Assembly: GCA_937995875.1 (NCBI GenBank)
Contig: CALKIW010000046.1
Span: 1 to 6,183 of the forward strand
Direction of reading: 5' to 3'
Source: an uncultured Bacteroidales bacterium
GTDB lineage: Bacteria; Bacteroidota; Bacteroidia; Bacteroidales; Bacteroidaceae
DNA length: 6,183 bases
Shown here: in pieces, positions 1-6,183 of the stretch
How the letters are laid out: every line of letters begins with the position of its first letter
Numbering within the stretch: position 1 is the stretch's first letter
Program-made: the position numbers and the translations under genes
Notes under the pieces: generated by a model
Told to the model about the DNA's origin: nothing
The model's database searches: none
The model's input: only the letters and a program-made list of their open reading frames with translations

Positions 1-26
1 TAACTAAAAACAAAAATCGTATAACT
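1..26 (+). promoter_or_regulatory. A-rich leader / translation start region of the SusC-like gene
   Basis: This short AT-rich stretch precedes the first start codon. It has no purine-rich Shine-Dalgarno motif, but A occupies positions -3, -6, -12 and -13 relative to the ATG at 27. That matches the known Bacteroidota preference for A-rich start regions over Shine-Dalgarno pairing. The TAA at 1-3 could be the stop of an upstream gene, but this cannot be judged from the window. No promoter (-7 TAnnTTTG with an upstream TTG) is visible here, so the promoter is presumably further upstream. Confidence 0.5.
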
Positions 27-3000
27 ATGGGAAAAACATTTCTAAATGATTGCAGGCTGTTGGTGCTTTGCAAGATTGCCCTTATAGCATTTTTGCTGTT
101 CCCGGCAATGAATGTTCTTCATGCAGGCATGGCCAATGCCAAGACTATTACAGGTAAGGTTGTGTCGGCATCAGACAATGAGCCGCTCATTGGTGTCAGC
201 GTCCAGCTGTTGGGCACTCAGCGTGGTACTGTCACTGATCTCGATGGACATTATTCCATCGATGCCAATGAAGGCGAAACTTTGACCTTCTCTTATATAG
301 GATTTGTGACACAGCAAATCAAAGTGGGAGCTCAAAATGTAATTAACGTGACACTTAACGAAGACAACCAAAGTTTGGAAGACGTGGTTGTTATCGGGTA
401 TGGCGTTCAGAAAAAGAAGCTCGTCACCGGAGCGACAGCCCAGATGAAAGGCGACGATATTGCCAAGTTGAACACCACAAGTCCGCTGCAGGCCATGCAG
501 GGACAGACACCGGGTGTCAATATCCAATCGGAATCGGGACAGCCGGGCTCCGGTATGAAAGTAATCATACGAGGCTTGGGCACTATTGGCAACTCCGGAC
601 CGCTGTATTTAATTGATGGAGTGGGTGGCGACATCTCAACTGTTAATCCTGCCGACATAGAGAGCATCGACGTTTTGAAGGACGCGGCATCGGCGGCCAT
701 ATACGGCGCGCAGGCTGCCAACGGTGTGGTACTGGTTACTACAAAGCACGGACGCGAAGGCAAACCGCAAATATCTTTCGACGGATATATGGGCTGGCAG
801 AATGTAGCGAGAAAGGCAGATATGCTGAACAGGCATCAATATATGGAGATTATGAACGAGCAGAGCGTGAATAGTGGCAACGGTGCCATAGACTGGAGCA
901 AGTTCAAATCTATTACAGACGAGGCCGGCAACTATTACGATACCGACTGGATGGATGCTATGTTTAAGACTAATGCCAAGACACAGAGCTATAATTTCGG
1001 TGTTAATGGAGGTGGAAAAGCTGCTACATACGCCTTGAGTCTGGGGTATATGAGCCAGGAAGGTGTTGTTGGTGGCAAGGATGTCAGCAATTACGAACGT
1101 TACAATGTGCGTCTGAACACGGATCAGAAGCTGGCAAGTTTCTTGAAAATAGGCGAGCAGATTGGCATGGTCTACAAGAAGACGCATGGCATACGCGTAG
1201 GCAACCAATACAATAACTCCCTTCGAGGAGCCTTCGCTTCAGTGCCCCTTATTCCCATTTATGGACATAATGCATACGATGTGCCCTATTATGACACATC
1301 CGATAACGATTATTGGCAGGAGCAAGGTAACCCCTACGGAAGCATGATGCTCAATAATCAAAATGAAGATCGATCGGTAAACTTCACCGGAAACATTTTC
1401 GCGGAGTTGGAACCCATCCAAAATCTGAAGTTCCGCACACAGTTGGGAACAGTATACAGCACGAGCGAATATCGTAGTTTCTCGCCGATCTACAAGCTGT
1501 CGCCTTATGATTTTCAGGAGACCAAAACCAGTGTGAGCCAGTCGATGGGACACGGTTTTGCCATGACATGGACCAATACTCTAAGCTATAATTGGAATGT
1601 TGGTGACCATGCGTTCAATGCTTTGCTGGGAATGGAAAGTTCCAGATATGAGGGAACGTCTCTCTATGCTGCCAACGGCTACCTGAAGGAAGGTTATGAC
1701 GACTGGAAGCATGCCTACTTGAGCAACGCCACGGGCAGCAGCACGGACGATGGAATATCTATTACCGGAGCTCCCCACGATGAGAGCCGTACGGTTTCAT
1801 ACTTTGGTCGTGTAGGATGGGATTGGAAAGAGACATATATGGTGAACGCCACACTGCGTGCAGATGGCAGTTCCAGATTTGCTAAAGGCCATCGTTTTGG
1901 TTATTTCCCCTCTGTCAGTGCAGGGTGGACCATCAGCAATGAGAAGTTCATGGAGTCTACAACCTCGTGGCTCGACTTCTTGAAACTGCGTGCCAGTTGG
2001 GGTCAGGTGGGTAACCAGAATATTGATAACTACCAATATCTCTCACCCATTACATCGACAAACACCCATTATAACTTTGGTACGGGACTGGGTGCAGCTG
2101 CTCAAAATGCTAATTGGGGAGCTTATCCCAGCCGACTTTCCAACCCCGACCTTACGTGGGAAACCTCTGAGCAGACCAACCTCGGTATTGATGCGTTGTT
2201 GCTTCACAGCCATTTGGGTATCAATTTCGATTGGTATTGGAAAACCACAAAAGACTGGCTCATCGTGGCTCCAATCCCTGACACGGCAGGAACAGGTGCT
2301 CCGTTCATCAACGGTGGTGACGTAAAGAACTATGGATTTGAATTGAATCTCACATGGAATAACAATATAGGCAAAGACTTCCGCTATCAGATCGGAGCAA
2401 ATATGGCCTACAACCACAACGAGGTGGGTAATATTCCTACTAAGGATGGCATCATTCACGGCGCTTCCAATATGCTCTACGACAATAGCGAAGAGTTCTA
2501 TCGCGCAGAAAACGGACACGCCATAGGTTACTTCTGGGGTTACAAAACGGCTGGCATCTTTCAAAACCAGCAGGAGATTGACGACTGGATAGCTGCCGGA
2601 AACGGTGTGCTTCAGGGTGCGAGCGTTGTGCCCGGCGACGTGAAATATTATGATATCAATCACGACGGACAGATTGGAGAGGCAGACAAAGTAGACCTCG
2701 GCAACGGCATTCCGGACGTAACGTTTGGATTCAATGTAGCGCTTTTCTACAAGGATTTCGACTTTGCCTTGACGGCAAATGGTGCTGCCGGTCATCAGAT
2801 TGTGCAGAGTTATCGCAACCATGCTAACACAAAGGCCAACTATACTACTGCTATCCTCGACCGTTGGACAGGTGAAGGCACTTCAAACTTTATGCCGCGC
2901 GTAACGGAAACCAATGTAAACTGGATGTTCTCAGACCTTTATATTCACGATGGCGACTATCTTCGTATATCCAATATCACTTTAGGCTACGACTTCGCCA

Positions 3001-3191
3001 AACTCATGAAGCTGAGCTTTGTATCTCAAGCCCGGTTGTATTTCCAAGTTCAGAACGCATTTACCTTTACCAAGTACAACGGTATGGACCCGGAAATAGG
3101 GTACGGAACAGATGACTGGGTATCGGGAGTAGACGTTGGTTATTATCCCCGTCCACGCACATTCCTCGTAGGAGTGAATCTAAAGTTCTAA
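27..3191 (+). CDS. SusC/RagA-family TonB-linked outer membrane transporter
   Basis: Complete 1054-residue TonB-dependent transporter, of usual size for SusC. It should form the outer-membrane barrel that imports a ligand, normally an oligosaccharide, with its SusD partner using TonB-ExbBD energy. Domains in order: signal peptide about 1-38 (hydrophobic core 11-31, likely cleavage after ANA at 36-38); carboxypeptidase-regulatory-like beta domain about 40-112, starting ITGKVVSA; TonB-box-like EDVVVIGYG at 118-126; plug about 127-242, containing IRGLGT, LYLIDGV and the SusC/RagA signature around DAASAAIYGAQAANGV (219-234); then a 22-strand-type barrel to the end. Conserved barrel motifs are ADGSSRF (612-618), FGYFPSVSAGW (624-634) and LRASWGQVGN (654-663). 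The C-terminus ends in phenylalanine, as expected for an outer-membrane barrel. There is no STN domain before the regulatory-like domain, so trans-envelope anti-sigma signalling is not expected. The mature protein has no cysteine. The ATG at 27 is chosen because the next Met (28) would remove the signal peptide core. Family is certain; substrate is unknown, and peptide import as by RagAB is possible. Confidence 0.97.
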   Translation: MGKTFLNDCRLLVLCKIALIAFLLFPAMNVLHAGMANAKTITGKVVSASDNEPLIGVSVQLLGTQRGTVTDLDGHYSIDANEGETLTFSYIGFVTQQIKVGAQNVINVTLNEDNQSLEDVVVIGYGVQKKKLVTGATAQMKGDDIAKLNTTSPLQAMQGQTPGVNIQSESGQPGSGMKVIIRGLGTIGNSGPLYLIDGVGGDISTVNPADIESIDVLKDAASAAIYGAQAANGVVLVTTKHGREGKPQISFDGYMGWQNVARKADMLNRHQYMEIMNEQSVNSGNGAIDWSKFKSITDEAGNYYDTDWMDAMFKTNAKTQSYNFGVNGGGKAATYALSLGYMSQEGVVGGKDVSNYERYNVRLNTDQKLASFLKIGEQIGMVYKKTHGIRVGNQYNNSLRGAFASVPLIPIYGHNAYDVPYYDTSDNDYWQEQGNPYGSMMLNNQNEDRSVNFTGNIFAELEPIQNLKFRTQLGTVYSTSEYRSFSPIYKLSPYDFQETKTSVSQSMGHGFAMTWTNTLSYNWNVGDHAFNALLGMESSRYEGTSLYAANGYLKEGYDDWKHAYLSNATGSSTDDGISITGAPHDESRTVSYFGRVGWDWKETYMVNATLRADGSSRFAKGHRFGYFPSVSAGWTISNEKFMESTTSWLDFLKLRASWGQVGNQNIDNYQYLSPITSTNTHYNFGTGLGAAAQNANWGAYPSRLSNPDLTWETSEQTNLGIDALLLHSHLGINFDWYWKTTKDWLIVAPIPDTAGTGAPFINGGDVKNYGFELNLTWNNNIGKDFRYQIGANMAYNHNEVGNIPTKDGIIHGASNMLYDNSEEFYRAENGHAIGYFWGYKTAGIFQNQQEIDDWIAAGNGVLQGASVVPGDVKYYDINHDGQIGEADKVDLGNGIPDVTFGFNVALFYKDFDFALTANGAAGHQIVQSYRNHANTKANYTTAILDRWTGEGTSNFMPRVTETNVNWMFSDLYIHDGDYLRISNITLGYDFAKLMKLSFVSQARLYFQVQNAFTFTKYNGMDPEIGYGTDDWVSGVDVGYYPRPRTFLVGVNLKF

Positions 3192-3204
3192 TCGTAATTA
3201 TCGT

Positions 3205-4932
3205 ATGAAGAAATTCCTAAAGATTATGAAAATGAAAAAAATAAATATAATGATAGCAGGAATAGTGATGGCGAGTGGTGCACTGATGACCTCTTGCTCT
3301 GACAGTTTCCTCGATGTGGAAAGCAAAACGGAATCGAATACCGAGACTTTCTACAAGACAGAGAGTGATGCGTGGCGTGCATTGATTGGCTGTTATGCCG
3401 GTTGGCGCGAGACCACTTCTAACGGAAGCATTCCACTCGTCATGTCTTCCATTATGCAGTCAGATGAGTGTCTTGCCGGCGCAGGACAGAATGATGCCTA
3501 CAACTATGATGTTGTCGATCAGTTTGACCAAAGCAAGGCTCCGTCTTATACTAACCTTTGGGAGTATGATTGGAAAGCATATTATGTAGCGATTGATCGT
3601 TGCAACGAGTTGATTACGCGCCAAGACAACATTGCTTGGAAAGATTCTACACTGAAACAATGCTATATTGGTGAAGCGCGTGTGCTTCGAGCATTGTGCT
3701 ATTTCGACTTGGTGCGAATGTTTGAGAACGTTCCGTTGCTCACCGAGCCAAGTGATAAAAACACCCCTCAGGCAACCCCCGATGAGGTGTACGAATTGAT
3801 TTTCTCAGACTTGAAATATGCGGCCGAGAACATTCCGGCTGATGCTTATCCCAAAGCCAACGCTGCCAGCAACGACGGTCATATCACCGCTTATGGCGCC
3901 AAGGGAATTCTTGCCCGTGCGTATCTATATTACAGTGGACGCTTTGGCAAGGAGCCGGCAGGCTGCACTAAAGCTGAGGCCCTGAAAGCCTGTGAGGATA
4001 TTATTGCCAGCAACGAGTTTGCCTTGATTCCTCAGTTTAGGAATCTGTGGCCCGCATCGGCCAGCAATGCACTAGACGCGGCTGCCAATGGTACCTATGA
4101 GGAATGGCTTGCCAACTCTACTTATGCCGGTCCCGGCAACAGTGAGTTCATTCTTTCCATGAAATGCAATTATACGCAAGACTATAACGGCAACAATGAT
4201 GGTAACCGATGGCTTATTAATCTTGGCATTCGTGGCGTTCAGGCTATTGACTGTTCCCCCTACGGCTACGGCTGGGGCATCTGTACTGTGAATCCTAAAT
4301 TAGTGTCGGCTTACGGAAAGGGCGACCAGCGACTGGAGGCTTCTATCATAGATATAAACAAAGAGGGCATCGGCCAGAAAGAAAACTTTAAGGAAAAGTG
4401 TATCGGTGACCAACGCGAGTACACAGGTTACTATGTTAAGAAATACACCCCAATGGCTACTACCGACTGCACCCCCCTTCCTGTATTGTGGGGTGCCCCC
4501 GGCGACGCCATGACCAGCCAATGGCAGGATGTCATCATTCTGCGTTATGCTGATGTGCTGCTCATGGCAGCAGAGTTGGGTAGCAGCAGTGCACAGAAGT
4601 ATATGGATATGGTACGGCAAAGGGCTTATACCGATAAAGACGGCAAACTGAGCAGCGATTACAAGCAGGTTACAGCCAACAAACAGAACATTATGAAAGA
4701 ACGCCGTTTGGAATTTGCTTTCGAGGGTATTCGCTATTATGACCTGTTGCGTCAGGGAATCGATGTTGCCGCTGATGCCATTGCAGGCACAACAACGGTC
4801 ATCAACGGTGGAGTGGAAGCAACAGTAACCGTCAAGGCGGCCAATATCAAGGCCAAAAACGGACTGTGTCAGATACCTCACAACCAGATAACCCTTTCGA
4901 ATAATGTATTGAAACAAAACCCAGGTTGGTAA
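3205..4932 (+). CDS. SusD/RagB-family surface lipoprotein (nutrient-binding lid of the SusC-like transporter)
   Basis: Complete 575-residue SusD homologue. By family knowledge it is anchored outside the outer membrane, binds the ligand and caps the SusC barrel encoded 13 bases upstream. The signal peptide ends in a lipobox, LMTSC, with Cys31 as the lipidated residue; SDSFLD follows, the usual SusD mature start. The N-terminal SusD half has helical TPR-like segments at 120-138, 156-180 (GEARVLRALCYFDLVRMF), 193-212 (EVYELIFSDL) and 227-244. The C-terminal half carries ILRYADVLLMAAE (445-457), MVRQRA (469-474), KERRLEFAFEGIRYYDLLRQG (498-518) and the family ending IPHNQITLSNNVLKQNPGW. The longest start is reported. 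ATG 3232 (Met10) gives a more typical 22-residue signal peptide and has A at -3, -6, -12 and -13, which the ATG at 3205 lacks, so it may be the true start. There are 13 cysteines besides the lipidated one. The gene ends in tandem stops TAATGA. Family is certain; ligand is unknown. Confidence 0.97.
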   Translation: MKKFLKIMKMKKINIMIAGIVMASGALMTSCSDSFLDVESKTESNTETFYKTESDAWRALIGCYAGWRETTSNGSIPLVMSSIMQSDECLAGAGQNDAYNYDVVDQFDQSKAPSYTNLWEYDWKAYYVAIDRCNELITRQDNIAWKDSTLKQCYIGEARVLRALCYFDLVRMFENVPLLTEPSDKNTPQATPDEVYELIFSDLKYAAENIPADAYPKANAASNDGHITAYGAKGILARAYLYYSGRFGKEPAGCTKAEALKACEDIIASNEFALIPQFRNLWPASASNALDAAANGTYEEWLANSTYAGPGNSEFILSMKCNYTQDYNGNNDGNRWLINLGIRGVQAIDCSPYGYGWGICTVNPKLVSAYGKGDQRLEASIIDINKEGIGQKENFKEKCIGDQREYTGYYVKKYTPMATTDCTPLPVLWGAPGDAMTSQWQDVIILRYADVLLMAAELGSSSAQKYMDMVRQRAYTDKDGKLSSDYKQVTANKQNIMKERRLEFAFEGIRYYDLLRQGIDVAADAIAGTTTVINGGVEATVTVKAANIKAKNGLCQIPHNQITLSNNVLKQNPGW

Positions 4933-4963
4933 TGATGGGCAAACAAGATTAAAAAACAATATT
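4933..4963 (+). promoter_or_regulatory. Intergenic spacer and A-rich start region of the third gene
   Basis: This 31-base gap follows the SusD stop and begins with a second in-frame stop (TGA). It contains no inverted repeat followed by a T-run, so no intrinsic terminator is visible and read-through from the SusD gene is expected. The six-A run at 4951-4956 and A at -3, -6, -12 and -13 relative to the ATG at 4964 give the Bacteroidota-type start context. No Shine-Dalgarno motif is present. Confidence 0.55.
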
Positions 4964-6183
4964 ATGAAAATCAAGAAATATTTATATAGTTTGGCCGCCA
5001 CGGCGATGGTGCTGTTGGGTATGTCGGCTTGCTCGCCGGATGATTACGATTTGGGAGACAAGAACGTTACGCCGGCCGATTTGGTTGAGGGTACAGCTTT
5101 CACCATCACCCACGATAGTAACAATCCCAATATTGTGTATCTCAAGAGCCTAATGGCAGACAGATATCAGGTGACATGGGTGCATCCGCAAGGACGGTCA
5201 AACGATCGGGAGGTGGAACTGAACATGCCATTCCCCGGTACATACGAGGTGGAGTTTGGCGTGGAGACACGTGGTGGCGTGGTATATAGCGAGCCGGCGA
5301 CTTTCAAGATTGATAACTTCTATGCGGGCTTTGTAGACAATGAGCTTTACACGTTACTCACGGGCGGCGTAGGCCAGTCGAAGACGTGGATTCCCGACAC
5401 GGGAGCATACGGACTTGCTGCAGGCGATATAGCCTATGGCGACCCGTCTACACCTGCTGGATTCAACAACTTTACGCCCAACTGGGAACCTGAAGGAAGT
5501 TTTCAGGACGATACCGGAAATTTCACCAAGAGCAGCATGACGTTCGACCTGAAGGACGGTGCTCATATCAAAACCACGACCGTAGCGCCCGACGGAACAT
5601 CTGTCGAGGCCTCCGGATCGTATCTCATCGACACCAACAATGCGCGTCTTAACCTGACCGACTGCCAGCTGCTCCATTCGCCCAACTGGGACAATATGGA
5701 AGACGATGCGGGGTGGAAGACCAATATTCGCATCATCACACTGACCGAGAATCAGCTTCGTCTGTGTGTGCTCCGCAATCCAAAGACTTCGGGAGAAGGC
5801 GAGTGGTGGTTGTGTTTCAACTTCGTTTCCAAGGAGTATGCCGACAATTACGAGGCTCCTGAGGTAGAAGCTTTCCCCACGTTGGCAGAAAATTGGATGG
5901 ACTTCGTGTCTCCCAAGAACGACAAGATGATTACCTATAAGCTCACGGGCTTCGACTGGTATAACAAGGATGGCTCTGCAAAGGGTGTTACAAACGTGGC
6001 TGCCAACAACAACTTGGAGGACATGACAATCACGCTCAACAGTGGTAACAACACCTATACCCTCACGGATTTCGATTCGAAAACACACGAGGGCAGCTAC
6101 ACGCTGACCGCAGACGGCATCTATACTTTCACGCCTGCACTGCCCGAACTTAAGCTCTCGGCCAACGGTCGTGCCGTGTTCAA
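4964..6183 (+). CDS. Putative surface glycan-binding lipoprotein with N-terminal PKD-like domain (3' end beyond window)
   Basis: The frame is open from ATG 4964 to the window edge: 406 codons plus two bases. The signal peptide ends in lipobox GMSAC with Cys23 lipidated. SPDDYD follows, an acidic stretch of the kind that directs Bacteroidota lipoproteins to the cell surface. Residues about 40-117 look like a PKD/Ig-like domain, with VEGTAFTITHD, HPQGRS and PGTYEVEFGVETRGG. Residues about 122-290 form a beta-rich domain (GGVGQSKTW at 134-142, MTFDLKDG at 192-199, GEWWLCFNFVSK at 279-290). A second beta-rich domain begins near 310 (DMTITLNSG, GSYTLTADGIYTF) and appears related to the first. There are no catalytic motifs. 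The position behind SusC and SusD is where SusE/SusF-like or other SGBPs lie, so the inferred role is extracellular ligand capture for the transporter. The fold of the C-terminal domains and the ligand are not recognised. A non-catalytic role is likely but unproven, since the C-terminus is missing and could carry an additional domain. Confidence 0.88.
   Translation, partial: MKIKKYLYSLAATAMVLLGMSACSPDDYDLGDKNVTPADLVEGTAFTITHDSNNPNIVYLKSLMADRYQVTWVHPQGRSNDREVELNMPFPGTYEVEFGVETRGGVVYSEPATFKIDNFYAGFVDNELYTLLTGGVGQSKTWIPDTGAYGLAAGDIAYGDPSTPAGFNNFTPNWEPEGSFQDDTGNFTKSSMTFDLKDGAHIKTTTVAPDGTSVEASGSYLIDTNNARLNLTDCQLLHSPNWDNMEDDAGWKTNIRIITLTENQLRLCVLRNPKTSGEGEWWLCFNFVSKEYADNYEAPEVEAFPTLAENWMDFVSPKNDKMITYKLTGFDWYNKDGSAKGVTNVAANNNLEDMTITLNSGNNTYTLTDFDSKTHEGSYTLTADGIYTFTPALPELKLSANGRAVF
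5534..6151 (+). repeat. Diverged tandem beta-domain repeat within the third protein (protein-level)
   Basis: Residues 191-237 and 353-396 of the third protein align by eye over about 45 positions. Both start with an M-T-(F/I)-x-L-x-x-G pattern (MTFDLKDG versus MTITLNSG), continue through a T-rich strand and an Asp turn, and reach GSYLID versus GSYTLTADG before a strand with an LTD or FTP turn and a leucine-rich end. The match is at protein level only; the DNA copies have diverged. It suggests two homologous beta-sandwich or lipocalin-like units after the PKD-like domain. The start and end given span both copies and the sequence between them. Confidence 0.45.

Noticed and set aside
636..1208. 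Minus-strand open frame of 190 codons
   Set aside because: Antisense to the SusC plug signature and early barrel, with no recognisable product.
2072..2079. TAACTTTG, a match to the Bacteroidota -7 promoter element TAnnTTTG
   Set aside because: It lies deep inside the SusC coding region, has no TTG at the -33 spacing, and an eight-base degenerate match is expected by chance.
1990..2325. Plus-strand open frame of 111 codons in another frame inside the SusC gene
   Set aside because: It is overlapped completely by the conserved barrel reading frame and has no domain or start context of its own.
2043..2822. Long open frame on the minus strand, 259 codons
   Set aside because: It lies wholly antisense to the conserved SusC barrel. 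The translation has no recognisable domain, and such shadows are common opposite highly biased genes.
3190..3205. AATCGTA in the SusC-SusD gap (3190-3196), a partial second ATCGTA (3200-3205), and AATCGTA in the leader at 15-21
   Set aside because: Seven AT-rich bases shared between two start regions are weak evidence for a shared regulatory site; it is absent before the third gene.
4469..4496. Inverted repeat: GCACCCC (4469-4475) and GGGGTGC (4490-4496), a 7-bp stem with 14-base loop
   Set aside because: It is inside conserved SusD coding sequence, has no following T-run and is of a size that occurs by chance; not called a terminator.
4932..4952. Tiny open frame (MMGKQD) whose ATG overlaps the SusD stop
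   Set aside because: Six codons with no start context or conservation evidence; most likely chance.
4300..5001. Minus-strand open frame of 233 codons spanning the SusD end and the following gap
   Set aside because: It is antisense to conserved SusD C-terminal motifs and to the lipoprotein signal peptide of the next gene; the low-complexity hydrophobic stretch at its start is the complement of that region.
5354..6088. Minus-strand open frame of 244 codons at the right end
   Set aside because: The plus-strand frame here is continuous from a good lipoprotein signal peptide and carries PKD-like and beta-domain patterns; the minus-strand product shows nothing recognisable.

Overview
The window is the transport and binding core of a polysaccharide-utilisation-locus (PUL) type operon from a member of the Bacteroidota, most likely order Bacteroidales and plausibly Prevotella or a relative. 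The assignment rests on a SusC/RagA TonB-dependent transporter directly followed by a SusD/RagB lipoprotein, a gene pair that is diagnostic of this phylum. It is also supported by lipoprotein signal peptides followed by acidic residues, start codons with A-rich upstream sequence and no Shine-Dalgarno motif, and roughly balanced base composition. The genus-level guess comes from general resemblance only.

Layout, all on the + strand: a 26-base AT-rich leader (1-26); a complete SusC-like outer-membrane transporter (27-3191, 1054 aa); a 13-base gap; a complete SusD-like surface lipoprotein (3205-4932, 575 aa); a 31-base gap; and the first 406 codons of a third gene (4964 to the window end, still open). 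The third gene encodes a lipoprotein with an N-terminal PKD/Ig-like domain followed by beta-rich domains, sitting where SusE/SusF or surface glycan-binding proteins (SGBPs) usually sit. No hairpin terminator or recognisable promoter lies between the genes, so they are read as one transcript. No stretch over 300 bases lacks a gene.

How they would work together (family knowledge plus inference): the third protein and the SusD-like protein capture a ligand, usually an oligosaccharide, at the cell surface. The SusD-like protein closes over the SusC-like barrel as a lid, and TonB-ExbBD energy drives import into the periplasm. No glycoside hydrolase, polysaccharide lyase, peptidase, sulfatase or regulator lies in the window, so the substrate cannot be named.

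The region is a fairly ordinary PUL core and I see no evidence of an undescribed system. The points most worth a second look are the third protein, which appears to carry two related beta domains in tandem; the 13 non-lipidated cysteines in the SusD-like protein beside a cysteine-free mature transporter; and an EF-hand-like acidic loop in the transporter.
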